A program made the translations under genes and the position numbers. The notes under the pieces were generated by a model. That model ran no database searches. It had not been told where the DNA came from and worked only from the letters and a program-made list of their open reading frames with translations. A stretch of 64,000 nt of DNA from Phalacrocorax aristotelis (lineage: Eukaryota > Chordata > Aves > Suliformes > Phalacrocoracidae): the NCBI RefSeq assembly GCF_949628215.1, contig NW_027441107.1, forward strand, positions 248,001 to 312,000, given 5' to 3'. The number at the start of each line of letters is the position of its first letter. Within the stretch, counting starts at the first letter, position 1. Below, one piece after another: positions 12,522 through 25,300 of the stretch.

Positions 12522-15352
12522 CACGCTTGTCCCGGTTTGGCAGGGAACGGACCGTCCGTCGCCTGGCTCCTGGAGCGACGGGCTGCTGGGCAGAGGGGGA
12601 GGCCACCAAAGGTGACGAGCAGGGCACAGGACAGTAGGAGGAGAGAAGAGCAGCATCCGGCTGGACGGGGGCGGGGGGGGCGTGTGTGCGTGTAGTGAGA
12701 AGGCACGAGGCAGGGAACAGGATGGCCAGAGGAGGACAGGGAGCCTGACTGAGGTGGAGATAAAAGCAGCAGAGAGAGGGGAAGAGCAGGACACAGACCA
12801 ACAAAGAAGGATGAGGAGCAGGCTGGAGACGCACAAAGAACCTGGGGCAGGCAGCACGACAGCGAGGGAGGAAAGAAGAACAGGGGCAGGAAGCTGGACC
12901 GAGCGAGATGGAGACAGACAAGATAAGCGACAAGAACAGGGCAGAAAGGGAAGAATGAAGCCACGGGGACAGGGAGCCGAGACGGCCAGCGACGGAGGGA
13001 AGGGGCCGGGGAGGGAACACCACAAAACAAACCATGGGGCTACGTGGTACAGAGCATGAGAAGGCAGAGAATTAACAATTAGGGACAGGGAGCCAGAAAA
13101 ACAACAAAAAAAACACCAAAACAAAGGGAGATGGAGAGCAAAAGGAATCGCAATGCGTACAGAGAGAAGAGAGAAACAATTCTAGAAGAGGGTCACGGGG
13201 AAGCCAGAGACAGCAAGATGGAGAAAGGACAGAAGCTACAGGCTACAGGGCAGAGAGGGAAGAATTAATGAATAGACGCAGAGAGCTGGGCAGAAAGAGG
13301 TGGAGAAAGGCTGAAGATCACACGGCCAACAGGGAAGAGAGAAGAGAGGGAGGAATTTTAAAAACAGGGGCAAGAAGCCAGAGAGAGGGAGAGAGAGGCA
13401 ACAATAAATGGGGACAAGCCACAGGGCAGCGAGGAGGGAATCGATGAATAAGAACAGCAGACCAAAGAGAACACAATGTAGAATGGAAAAAAGGAACAGT
13501 GGCCTACAGGGAAGGAGGAATTAAAGATCAGGCACTGGGAGGCAGACAGAGACACATGAAGAAACAAGTGGGAAAAAAAAAAAAAAAAACAACAACGGCA
13601 ACGGGCTACAAAGACAGACAGAGAGGGAAGAAATAAAACATCGCAGCAAGGAGCTGGACAGAGAGAGATGAGGACAAACAAATAGCACGGGTCTACGTGA
13701 CAGAGAACGTGGAATTAGAACACAGAGAGAGGGAGCCGGACAGAGAGAGAGGCCGAGAGAAAAACCTAGACGGGCTACAGCGGGCAGAGGCAGGGATTAA
13801 AACCTAGGGACAGGGAGCTGGACAGAGAGAGACGGAGGTCACAGGGAACAGCGGTGGCTGCAGGAAGAACAGGAATCCACAAATAGGGAAAGGGAGCTCG
13901 ACAGAGAACTCAGAAAGGCAAGAACAGTAGCAGGGTGCAGAGCAGAGCAGACGAATGAAAAAGCGCGGGGGGAGCGTTGAGGCAGACAGAGAGAGATTAA
14001 GAAAAAAGTCACGGGCTACGTGGCAAAGCAGGAGGAATTCAGAAACGGGGATGGCAACCAAGGGAGAGTGAGCTGGTGAAGGACAACGGGCATTCCAAGT
14101 GAGGGACGGGGAGCTGGGAAAAGCGAGGCAGAGAAAAACAGAATCACAGAGAGAATCACACAAAGCCAAAAAAGAAGAAACTGAACAACAGGAACAGGTG
14201 TAACCAAAGCGATGAAATCAGCCAACCAGAGACGGTGTTCCATTACGGGAACATGGAGCGTACGAATCAGCGCACCTGTCGATCTGCATTTTAGTCCCTA
14301 GGCGATCGTTAACGTCAGCAGAACAACAGACAACGTGCTTCTGTCAGAAAAGGACGACAAAACGCGGTTTCGTGGAGCGGACTGAGAGAACTAGCCAAGA
14401 CTGCCAAGATTAACAGCCAAGAAGGTAAAAGGCAATTCTGGCAGGGGGAGATCGCGACCACCGACTCACGGACCACCACCGAGCCTGCGCAGCGATTTAC
14501 ATACGGAACGAGCAAGTTTGTACCGATCAGCAGACAGGACAATAATGAATACGTATGAATACGTAAAATTTTGATCTACAAATTGAACGGGAAAGGTGCG
14601 TGAGGTACGCACGCCAGGAGGAGCGATCCCCCGTGCATCCGGCGCCGTGAATAAAGAATGCCTGCTCTTTAATACTAAATTGGTCTTGAGGAGTTGTTTC
14701 CGATTTTACCGCGTTTTTCGGTAACACAGGGAGTCAGACCGAGAGAGCCAGAGAAAGACAAAAATACCGACAGGCTACAGGACAGAGCAGGAGGAGTAAA
14801 AAAATAAAAACGGAGCCAGAGCCAGGCAGAGAGAGGCGGAGAAAGAACAAGTAGCCACAGGCTACAGGACAGAGAGAGGGAGGACTGAAAAGACGGGGAG
14901 GCAGGGAGCCACTCAGAGCGAGATGGAGAAAGAAGGTGCGGGGGGGGCCCAAAAGAAAAAAAAAAATTTTTACAGCAGGTAAGGAAAGAGAGGGGGCCAG
15001 GGGAGAGACAGGGAGGGCCCAGGACGCACAAGAGAGGCAACGGGGCCCCACTGGCCCAGGACTCACCGCGACTCTCGCTCTCAGCGCTGCTGGCACAATT
15101 TAGCCGTTCACATGCTTCTTTCCCCTCCTCTCCTCCCTGCCTCTTCTGCAGCTCCAGACTCTAGGCCGACCTCCACCTGAAGAGAACACGGGGGTGTCTT
15201 ACAGCTCTTACGAGATGAGGCTTCCTAGGCACGTAGCCTAGCTCGCTCGTGCACTACACGCCCGTACCGAACTGCGGGTTCCAACTGTGGGAAGAAGGGG
15301 GAGTCCTTGGGGGCTACGGCATTTCTCTTCCTAACTAACCGTTACACATGAC
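12289..15352 (+). repeat. Macrosatellite unit U5 (type B)
   Basis: 3,064-bp copy that shares U3's GCCAGCGACGG and GCGAGATGG variants but has the GGCACACGC of U4-U8, so it is mosaic. A 3-bp deletion near 13907 (GACAGAGAACTC for GACAGAGAAGAACTC) is private to it. Exon-like segment at 15067-15176, minus strand. Confidence 0.95.
14277..14726 (+). mobile_element. LTR-2 (U5)
   Basis: Full array-type copy with intact TG and CA ends and AATAAA. Confidence 0.78.
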
Positions 15353-15585
15353 AGAGCCCTGCTTTCCCAGAAACAGCTCAACACCTGCCCGCCGAAAAGG
15401 AGGAGCGAATTAATTCCTTGCTTTGCTTCCACGCACAGCTTTTGCTTTACCTATTAAACCGTCTTGATCTCAACCCATGATTTTTCTCACTTTTACCCTT
15501 CCAGCTCTCTCCCCCAGCCCACTGAGGGTGGAGCGAGCAAGCAGCTCCCTGGTGCAGAGTTGCCAGCTGAGGCTAAGCCACGGCA
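15289..15585 (+). mobile_element. LTR-1, 5'-truncated (U5/U6 junction)
   Basis: Truncated copy with the common breakpoint and terminal CA. Confidence 0.82.
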
Positions 15586-18419
15586 CACGCTTGTCCCGGT
15601 TTGGCAGGGAACGGACCGTCCGTCGCCTGGCTCCTGGAGCGACGGGCTGCTGGGCAGAGGGGGAGGCCACCAAAGGTGACGAGCAGGGCACAGGACAGTA
15701 GGAGGAGAGAAGAGCAGCATCCGGCTGGACGGGGGCGGGGGGGGCGTGTGTGCGTGTAGTGAGAAGGCACGAGGCAGGGAACAGGATGGCCAGAGGAGGA
15801 CAGGGAGCCTGACTGAGGTGGAGATAAAAGCAGCAGAGAGAGGGGAAGAGCAGGACACAGACCAACAAAGAAGGATGAGGAGCAGGCTGGAGACGCACAA
15901 AGAACCTGGGGCAGGCAGCACGACAGCGAGGGAGGAAAGAAGAACAGGGGCAGGAAGCTGGACCGAGCAAGAAGGAGACAGACAAGATAAGCGACAAGAA
16001 CAGGGCAGAAAGGGAAGAATGAAGCCACGGGGACAGGGAGCCGAGACAGCCAATGACGGAGGGAAGGGGCCGGGGAGGGAACACCACAAAACAAACCATG
16101 GGGCTACGTGGTACAGAGCATGAGAAGGCAGAGAATTAACAATTAGGGACAGGGAGCCAGAAAAACAACAAAAAAAACACCAAAACAAAGGGAGATGGAG
16201 AGCAAAAGGAATCGCAATGCGTACAGAGAGAAGAGAGAAACAATTCTAGAAGAGGGTCACGGGGAAGCCAGAGACAGCAAGATGGAGAAAGGACAGAAGC
16301 TACAGGCTACAGGGCAGAGAGGGAAGAATTAATGAATAGACGCAGAGAGCTGGGCAGAAAGAGGTGGAGAAAGGCTGAAGATCACACGGCCAACAGGGAA
16401 GAGAGAAGAGAGGGAGGAATTTTAAAAACAGGGGCAAGAAGCCAGAGAGAGGGAGAGAGAGGCAACAATAAATGGGGACAAGCCACAGGGCAGCGAGGAG
16501 GGAAGCGATGAATAAGAACAGCAGACCAAAGAGAACACAATGTAGAATGGAAAAAAGGAACAGCGGCCTACAGGGAAGGAGGAATTAAAGATCAGGCACT
16601 GGGAGGCAGACAGAGACACATGAAGAAACAAGTGGGAAAAAAAAAAAAAAAAACAACAACGGCAACGGGCTACAAAGACAGACAGAGAGGGAAGAAATAA
16701 AACATCGCAGCAAGGAGCTGGACAGAGAGAGATGAGGACAAACAAATAGCACGGGTCTACGTGACAGAGAACGTGGAATTAGAACACAGAGAGAGGGAGC
16801 CGGACAGAGAGAGAGGCCGAGAGAAAAACCTAGACGGGCTACAGCGGGCAGAGGCAGGGATTAAAACCTAGGGACAGGGAGCTGGACAGAGAGAGACGGA
16901 GATCACAGGGAACAGCGGTGGCTGCAGGAAGAACAGGAATCCACAAATAGGGAAAGGGAGCTCGACAGAGAAGAACTCAGAAAGGCAAGAACAGTAGCAG
17001 GGTGCAGAGCAGAGCAGACGAATGAAAAAGCGCGGGGGGAGCGTTGAGGCAGACAGAGAGAGATTAAGAAAAAAGTCACGGGCTACGTGGCAAAGCAGGA
17101 GGAATTCAGAAACGGGGATGGCAACCAAGGGAGAGTGAGCTGGTGAAGGACAACGGGCATTCCAAGTGAGGGACGGGGAGCTGGGAAAAGCGAGGCAGAG
17201 AAAAACAGAATCACAGAGAGAATCACACAAAGCCAAAAAAGAAGAAACTGAACAACAGGAACAGGTGTAACCAAAGCGATGAAATCAGCCAACCAGAGAC
17301 GGTGTTCCATTACGGGAACATGGAGCGTACGAATCAGCGCACCTGTCGATCTGCATTTTAGTCCCTAGGCGATCGTTAACGTCAGCAGAACAACAGACAA
17401 CGTGCTTCTGTCAGAAAAGGACGACAAAACGCGGTTTCGTGGAGCGGACTGAGAGAACTAGCCAAGACTGCCAAGATTAACAGCCAAGAAGGTAAAAGGC
17501 AATTCTGGCAGGGGGAGATCGCGACCACCGACTCACGGACCACCACCGAGCCTGCGCAGCGATTTACATACGGAACGAGCAAGTTTGTACCGATCAGCAG
17601 ACAGGACAATAATGAATACGTATGAATACGTAAAATTTTGATCTACAAATTGAACGGGAAAGGTGCGTGAGGTACGCACGCCAGGAGGAGCGATCCCCCG
17701 TGCATCCGGCGCCGTGAATAAAGAATGCCTGCTCTTTAATACTAAATTGGTCTTGAGGAGTTGTTTCCGATTTTACCGCGTTTTTCGGTAACACAGGGAG
17801 TCAGACCGAGAGAGCCAGAGAAAGACAAAAATACCGACAGGCTACAGGACAGAGCAGGAGGAGTAAAAAAATAAAAACGGAGCCAGAGCCAGGCAGAGAG
17901 AGGCGGAGAAAGAACAAGTAGCCACAGGCTACAGGACAGAGAGAGGGAGGACTGAAAAGACGGGGAGGCAGGGAGCCACTCAGAGCAAGATGGAGAAAGA
18001 AGGTGCGGGGGGGGCCCAAAAGAAAAAAAAAAATTTTTACAGCAGGTAAGGAAAGAGAGGGGGCCAGGGGAGAGACAGGGAGGGCCCAGGACGCACAAGA
18101 GAGGCAACGGGGCCCCACTGGCCCAGGACTCACCGCGACTCTCGCTCTCAGCGCTGCTGGCACAATTTAGCCGTTCACATGCTTCTTTCCCCTCCTCTCC
18201 TCCCTGCCTCTTCTGCAGCTCCAGACTCTAGGCCGACCTCCACCTGAAGAGAACACGGGGGTGTCTTACAGCTCTTACGAGATGAGGCTTCCTAGGCACG
18301 TAGCCTAGCTCGCTCGTGCACTACACGCCCGTACCGAACTGCGGGTTCCAACTGTGGGAAGAAGGGGGAGTCCTTGGGGGCTACGGCATTTCTCTTCCTA
18401 ACTAACCGTTACACATGAC
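15353..18419 (+). repeat. Macrosatellite unit U6 (type B)
   Basis: 3,067-bp copy close to U4, U7 and U8 (GCAAGAAGGAGAC) but with CAAAACAAAGGG like U3 and U5, plus private changes CAATGACGG near 16051 and GGAAGCGATG near 16502. Exon-like segment at 18134-18243, minus strand. Confidence 0.95.
17344..17793 (+). mobile_element. LTR-2 (U6)
   Basis: Full array-type copy with intact TG and CA ends and AATAAA. Confidence 0.78.
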
Positions 18420-18652
18420 AGAGCCCTGCTTTCCCAGAAACAGCTCAACACCTGCCCGCCGAAAAGGAGGAGCGAATTAATTCCTTGCTTTGCTTCCACG
18501 CACAGCTTTTGCTTTACCTATTAAACCGTCTTGATCTCAACCCATGATTTTTCTCACTTTTACCCTTCCAGCTCTCTCCCCCAGCCCACTGAGGGTGGAG
18601 CGAGCAAGCAGCTCCCTGGTGCAGAGTTGCCAGCTGAGGCTAAGCCACGGCA
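18356..18652 (+). mobile_element. LTR-1, 5'-truncated (U6/U7 junction)
   Basis: Truncated copy with the common breakpoint and terminal CA. Confidence 0.82.
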
Positions 18653-21484
18653 CACGCTTGTCCCGGTTTGGCAGGGAACGGACCGTCCGTCGCCTGGCTC
18701 CTGGAGCGACGGGCTGCTGGGCAGAGGGGGAGGCCACCAAAGGTGACGAGCAGGGCACAGGACAGTAGGAGGAGAGAAGAGCAGCATCCGGCTGGACGGG
18801 GGCGGGGGGGGCATGTGTGCGTGTAGTGAGAAGGCACGAGGCAGGGAACAGGATGGCCAGAGGAGGACAGGGAGCCTGACTGAGGTGGAGATAAAAGCAG
18901 CAGAGAGAGGGGAAGAGCAGGACACAGACCAACAAAGAAGGATGAGGAGCAGGCTGGAGACGCACAAAGAACCTGGGGCAGGCAGCACGACAGCGAGGGA
19001 GGAAAGAAGAACAGGGGCAGGAAGCTGGACCGAGCAAGAAGGAGACAGACAAGATAAGCGACAAGAACAGGGCAGAAAGGGAAGAATGAAGCCACGGGGA
19101 CAGGGAGCCGAGACAGCCAACGACGGAGGGAAGGGGCCGGGGAGGGAACACCACAAAACAAACCATGGGGCTACGTGGTACAGAGCATGAGAAGGCAGAG
19201 AATTAACAATTAGGGACAGGGAGCCAGAAAAACAACAAAAAAAACACCAAAACTAAGGGAGATGGAGAGCAAAAGGAATCGCAATGCGTACAGAGAGAAG
19301 AGAGAAACAATTCTAGAAGAGGGTCACGGGGAAGCCAGAGACAGCAAGATGGAGAAAGGACAGAAGCTACAGGCTACAGGGCAGAGAGGGAAGAATTAAT
19401 GAATAGACGCAGAGAGCTGGGCAGAAAGAGGTGGAGAAAGGCTGAAGATCACACGGCCAACAGGGAAGAGAGAAGAGAGGGAGGAATTTTAAAAACAGGG
19501 GCAAGAAGCCAGAGAGAGGGAGAGAGAGGCAACAATAAATGGGGACAAGCCACAGGGCAGCGAGGAGGGAATCGATGAATAAGAACAGCAGACCAAAGAG
19601 AACACAATGTAGAATGGAAAAAAGGAACAGCGGCCTACAGGGAAGGAGGAATTAAAGATCAGGCACTGGGAGGCAGACAGAGACACATGAAGAAACAAGT
19701 GGGAAAAAAAAAAAAAAACAACAACGGCAACGGGCTACAAAGACAGACAGAGAGGGAAGAAATAAAACATCGCAGCAAGGAGCTGGACAGAGAGAGATGA
19801 GGACAAACAAATAGCACGGGTCTACGTGACAGAGAACGTGGAATTAGAACACAGAGAGAGGGAGCCGGACAGAGAGAGAGGCCGAGAGAAAAACCTAGAC
19901 GGGCTACAGCGGGCAGAGGCAGGGATTAAAACCTAGGGACAGGGAGCTGGACAGAGAGAGACGGAGATCACAGGGAACAGCGGTGGCTGCAGGAAGAACA
20001 GGAATCCACAAATAGGGAAAGGGAGCTCGACAGAGAAGAACTCAGAAAGGCAAGAACAGTAGCAGGGTGCAGAGCAGAGCAGACGAATGAAAAAGCGCGG
20101 GGGGAGCGTTGAGGCAGACAGAGAGAGATTAAGAAAAAAGTCACGGGCTACGTGGCAAAGCAGGAGGAATTCAGAAACGGGGATGGCAACCAAGGGAGAG
20201 TGAGCTGGTGAAGGACAACGGGCATTCCAAGTGAGGGACGGGGAGCTGGGAAAAGCGAGGCAGAGAAAAACAGAATCACAGAGAGAATCACACAAAGCCA
20301 AAAAAGAAGAAACTGAACAACAGGAACAGGTGTAACCAAAGCGATGAAATCAGCCAACCACAGACGGTGTTCCATTACGGGAACATGGAGCGTACGAATC
20401 AGCGCACCTGTTGATCTGCATTTTAGTCCCTAGGCGATCGTTAACGTCAGCAGAACAACAGACAACGTGCTTCTGTCAGAAAAGGACGACAAAACGCGGT
20501 TTCGTGGAGCGGACTGAGAGAACTAGCCAAGACTGCCAAGATTAACAGCCAAGAAGGTAAAAGGCAATTCTGGCAGGGGGAGATCGCGACCACCGACTCA
20601 CGGACCACCACCGAGCCTGCGCAGCGATTTACATACGGAACGAGCAAGTTTGTACCGATCAGCAGACAGGACAATAATGAATACGTATGAATACGTAAAA
20701 TTTTGATCTACAAATTGAACGGGAAAGGTGCGTGAGGTACGCACGCCAGGAGGAGCGATCCCCCGTGCATCCGGCGCCGTGAATAAAGAATGCCTGCTCT
20801 TTAATACTAAATTGGTCTTGAGGAGTTGTTTCCGATTTTACCGCGTTTTTCGGTAACACAGGGAGTCAGACCGAGAGAGCCAGAGAAAGACAAAAATACC
20901 GACAGGCTACAGGACAGAGCAGGAGGAGTAAAAAAATAAAAACGGAGCCAGAGCCAGGCAGAGAGAGGCGGAGAAAGAACAAGTAGCCACAGGCTACAGG
21001 ACAGAGAGAGGGAGGACTGAAAAGACGGGGAGGCAGGGAGCCACTCAGAGCAAGATGGAGAAAGAAGGTGCGGGGGGGGCCCAAAAGAAAAAAAAAAATT
21101 TTTACAGCAGGTAAGGAAAGAGAGGGGGCCAGGGGAGAGACAGGGAGGGCCCAGGACGCACAAGAGAGGCAACGGGGCCCCACTGGCCCAGGACTCACCG
21201 CGACTCTCGCTCTCAGCGCTGCTGGCACAATTTAGCCGTTCACATGCTTCTTTCCCCTCCTCTCCTCCCTGCCTCTTCTGCAGCTCCAGACTCTAGGCCG
21301 ACCTCCACCTGAAGAGAACACGGGGGTGTCTTACAGCTCTTACGAGATGAGGCTTCCTAGGCACGTAGCCTAGCTCGCTCGTGCACTACACGCCCGTACC
21401 GAACTGCGGGTTCCAACTGTGGGAAGAAGGGGGAGTCCTTGGGGGCTACGGCATTTCTCTTCCTAACTAACCGTTACACATGAC
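18420..21484 (+). repeat. Macrosatellite unit U7 (type B)
   Basis: 3,065-bp copy. It shares GAGCAAGATGG near 21048 with U6 (17986) and CAAAACTAAGGG with U4 and U8. LTR-2 begins TGTTGATCTG here rather than TGTCGATCTG. Exon-like segment at 21199-21308, minus strand. Confidence 0.95.
20409..20858 (+). mobile_element. LTR-2 (U7)
   Basis: Full array-type copy beginning TGTTGATCTG, a variant shared with U11. Confidence 0.78.
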
Positions 21485-21717
21485 AGAGCCCTGCTTTCCC
21501 AGAAACAGCTCAACACCTGCCCGCCGAAAAGGAGGAGCGAATTAATTCCTTGCTTTGCTTCCACGCACAGCTTTTGCTTTACCTATTAAACCGTCTTGAT
21601 CTCAACCCATGATTTTTCTCACTTTTACCCTTCCAGCTCTCTCCCCCAGCCCACTGAGGGTGGAGCGAGCAAGCAGCTCCCTGGTGCAGAGTTGCCAGCT
21701 GAGGCTAAGCCACGGCA
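21421..21717 (+). mobile_element. LTR-1, 5'-truncated (U7/U8 junction)
   Basis: Last truncated copy of the left array; the next LTR-1 to the right (26063) is full length. Confidence 0.82.
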
Positions 21718-23475
21718 CACGCTTGTCCCGGTTTGGCAGGGAACGGACCGTCCGTCGCCTGGCTCCTGGAGCGACGGGCTGCTGGGCAGAGGGGGAGGCC
21801 ACCAAAGGTGACGAGCAGGGCACAGGACAGTAGGAGGAGAGAAGAGCAGCATCCGGCTGGACGGGGGCGGGGGGGGCGTGTGTGCGTGTAGTGAGAAGGC
21901 ACGAGGCAGGGAACAGGATGGCCAGAGGAGGACAGGGAGCCTGACTGAGGTGGAGATAAAAGCAGCAGAGAGAGGGGAAGAGCAGGACACAGACCAACAA
22001 AGAAGGATGAGGAGCAGGCTGGAGACGCACAAAGAACCTGGGGCAGGCAGCACGACAGCGAGGGAGGAAAGAAGAACAGGGGCAGGAAGCTGGACCGAGC
22101 AAGAAGGAGACAGACAAGATAAGCGACAAGAACAGGGCAGAAAGGGAAGAATGAAGCCACGGGGACAGGGAGCCGAGACAGCCAACGACGGAGGGAAGGG
22201 GCCGGGGAGGGAACACCACAAAACAAACCATGGGGCTACGTGGTACAGAGCATGAGAAGGCAGAGAATTAACAATTAGGGACAGGGAGCCAGAAAAACAA
22301 CAAAAAAAACACCAAAACTAAGGGAGATGGAGAGCAAAAGGAATCGCAATGCGTACAGAGAGAAGAGAGAAACAATTCTAGAAGAGGGTCACGGGGAAGC
22401 CAGAGACAGCAAGATGGAGAAAGGACAGAAGCTACAGGCTACAGGGCAGAGAGGGAAGAATTAATGAATAGACGCAGAGAGCTGGGCAGAAAGAGGTGGA
22501 GAAAGGCTGAAGATCACACGGCCAACAGGGAAGAGAGAAGAGAGGGAGGAATTTTAAAAACAGGGGCAAGAAGCCAGAGAGAGGGAGAGAGAGGCAACAA
22601 TAAATGGGGACAAGCCACAGGGCAGCGAGGAGGGAATCGATGAATAAGAACAGCAGACCAAAGAGAACACAATGTAGAATGGAAAAAAGGAACAGCGGCC
22701 TACAGGGAAGGAGGAATTAAAGATCAGGCACTGGGAGGCAGACAGAGACACATGAAGAAACAAGTGGGAAAAAAAAAAAAAAAAACAACAACGGCAACGG
22801 GCTACAAAGACAGACAGAGAGGGAAGAAATAAAACATCGCAGCAAGGAGCTGGACAGAGAGAGATGAGGACAAACAAATAGCACGGGTCTACGTGACAGA
22901 GAACGTGGAATTAGAACACAGAGAGAGGGAGCCGGACAGAGAGAGAGGCCGAGAGAAAAACCTAGACGGGCTACAGCGGGCAGAGGCAGGGATTAAAACC
23001 TAGGGACAGGGAGCTGGACAGAGAGAGACGGAGATCACAGGGAACAGCGGTGGCTGCAGGAAGAACAGGAATCCACAAATAGGGAAAGGGAGCTCGACAG
23101 AGAAGAACTCAGAAAGGCAAGAACAGTAGCAGGGTGCAGAGCAGAGCAGACGAATGAAAAAGCGCGGGGGGAGCGTTGAGGCAGACAGAGAGAGATTAAG
23201 AAAAAAGTCACGGGCTACGTGGCAAAGCAGGAGGAATTCAGAAACGGGGATGGCAACCAAGGGAGAGTGAGCTGGTGAAGGACAACGGGCATTCCAAGTG
23301 AGGGACGGGGAGCTGGGAAAAGCGAGGCAGAGAAAAACAGAATCACAGAGAGAATCACACAAAGCCAAAAAAGAAGAAACTGAACAACAGGAACAGGTGT
23401 AACCAAAGCGATGAAATCAGCCAACCAGAGACGGTGTTCCATTACGGGAACATGGAGCGTACGAATCAGCGCACC

Positions 23476-23835
23476 TGTCGATCTGCATTTTAGTGCCTAG
23501 GCGATCGTTAACGTCAGCAGAACAACAGACAACGTGCTTCTGTCAGAAAAGGATGACAAAACGCGGTTTCGTGGAGCGGACTGAGAAAACTAGCCAAGAC
23601 TGCCAAGATTAACAGCCAAGAAGGTAAAAGGACAATCAGTAGACAGGACAATAATGAATGTGTATGAATACCTAAAATTTTGATCTACAAATTGAACGGG
23701 AAAGGTGCGTGAGGTACGCACGCCAGGAGGAGCGATCCCCCGTGCGTCTGGCGCCGTGAATAAACAACGCCTGCTCTTTAATACTAAATTGGTCTTGAGG
23801 AGTTGTTTCCGATTTTACCGCGTTTTTCGGTAACA
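23476..23835 (+). mobile_element. LTR-2, internally deleted (U8)
   Basis: About 360 bp. The middle is deleted: GGTAAAAGGACAATCAGTAG near 23622 joins two parts that are about 90 bp apart in other units. The poly(A) hexamer is changed to AATAAACAACGCC. The right part carries U9-like variants. Confidence 0.78.
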
Positions 23836-24174
23836 CAGGGAGTCAGACCAAGAGGGCCAGAGAAAGACAAAATACCGACAGGCTACAGGACAGAGCAGGA
23901 GGAGTAAAAAAATAAAAACGGAGCCAGAGCCAGGCAGAGAGAGGCGGAGAAAGAACAAGTAGCCACAGGCTACAGGACAGAGAGAGGGAGGACTGAAAAG
24001 ACGGGGAGGCAGGGAGCCACTCAGAGCGAGATGGAGAAAGAAGGTGCGGGGGGGGCCCAAAAGAAAAAAAAAAATTTTTACAGCAGGTAAGGAAAGAGAG
24101 GGGGCCAGGGGAGAGACAGGGAGGGCCCAGGACGCACAAGAGAGGCAACGGGGCCCCACTGGCCCAGGACTCAC

Positions 24175-24284
24175 CGCGACTCTCGCTCTCAGCGCTGCTG
24201 GCACAATTTAGCCGTTCACATGCTTCTTTCCCCTCCTCTCCTCCCTGCCTCTTCTGCAGCTCCAGACTCTAGGCCGACCTCCAC
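24175..24284 (-). other. Minus-strand exon-like segment ('exon 3') in U8 long unit
   Basis: Same 110-nt segment in its full context: it lies 264 nt downstream, on the minus strand, of the 192-nt 'exon 2' at 24549-24740. If exon 2 is joined to exon 3, one frame stays open across the junction and stops at a TAA inside exon 3. Confidence 0.4.
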
Positions 24285-24548
24285 CTGAAGAGAACACGGG
24301 GGTGTCTTACAGCTCTTACGAGATGAGGCTTCCTCGGCACATAGCCTAGCTCGCTCGTGCACTACACGCCCGTACCCAACTCCGGGTTACCGCGTACGGA
24401 CCCTGCAGTGCACGTTGGTGGCCTGGCCCGGCCCGCTGCGGGCTATGAAGGGGGATCCTTCCTCCCTCACCTGCAGGGACAGGCTCTCTCTTGCCTGCAG
24501 CAGGAAGGCAGCTGGCAGCCAGAGCGCCTTCAGTTTCTTCTGCTTTAC

Positions 24549-24740
24549 CTTTTGTTGGCGTCTCCAGCTTCAGCCGAGGCAGCTCCTGTCCACAGCCGGG
24601 AAGGGCTCTGTGTGTCCCTTTTCGCCCCGGCGCCGCGAGGATGGCAAAGCCGGGCAGAGAGAAGCCACGCAAGCCTGAGACGGCCGCAGTCGACGGCGTC
24701 CCCGGGGGAAGGACAGACAACCACGTCCTCAGCACGGTCT
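24549..24740 (-). other. Minus-strand exon-like segment ('exon 2'), left copy
   Basis: On the minus strand a long polypyrimidine tract and acceptor (TTCTTTCCCTCTCCCAG) precede a 192-nt segment ending in CAACAAAAG|GTAAAG. The length is 64 codons and two of three frames are open, but I find no upstream ATG that gives one clean spliced frame: the frame continuing from 'exon 1' to 'exon 3' has a TGA in exon 1 and no ATG after it. A noncoding spliced RNA or a decayed gene is more likely than a protein gene. Confidence 0.45.
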
Positions 24741-25122
24741 CTGGGAGAGGGAAAGAAGAAACAGCGACCGTCATTACCGTCGATCGACCCTGACCAAAGC
24801 CTCTCCTTGCGCAGGGGCTTCCGGACACAGCGCCCCTTCCCCGCGCTACTGCTAAGGGCCCCTGCGCCGAGGGGGAATCCAGTGCGCTTGAGGGCCGGCT
24901 CGCTGCCTTCACGACAGGGCCTGGGGGCGGCCAAGGGCTACGCAGCACGCTTCAGGGGAGGTGCCGGGGCTGGGGGCAGGCGCACGGGGCAAGGGGGGGG
25001 CAAGGGGAGGCTGAGCGGGAGCTCCGGCGAGCCGGGGAGGCGGCCATCATCTGCGCCCTGGGCAGGGGGAAAAGGTCCTCCTCCTTTCCCTCTTCCCTTC
25101 TGTCAGCTCCCGGGGAACTCAC

Positions 25123-25300
25123 CGCTTCTCGGGGAGCGGCCGCACCCGCAAGCCCCCAGAAATCAACACGAATCCAACCCCAAAAATACACCGCGCCTAC
25201 CGTACGCGGCACGGCCGCCCGGCACCCGAGCGCCGGAAGACCGCGCCTCCTGCCACGCCCCGGCGAACCACGTGACAGGGCCGGCAGCCACTGCGCCAGG
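25123..25300 (-). other. Putative minus-strand first exon, left copy
   Basis: GC-rich segment lying immediately left of the tandem promoter-like motifs and ending in CGAGAAGCG|GTGAGTTCC on the minus strand, a consensus donor. The right boundary (transcription start) is a guess. The intron to the 192-nt segment would be 382 nt. The same donor is kept at 56810 in the right copy. Confidence 0.35.

Noticed and set aside
24641-24793. Plus-strand ATG with good context (GCGAGGATGG) and a 50-codon frame
   Set aside because: It lies opposite the better-supported minus-strand 192-nt exon-like segment and has no splice donor or recognised homology; kept only as a weak alternative.
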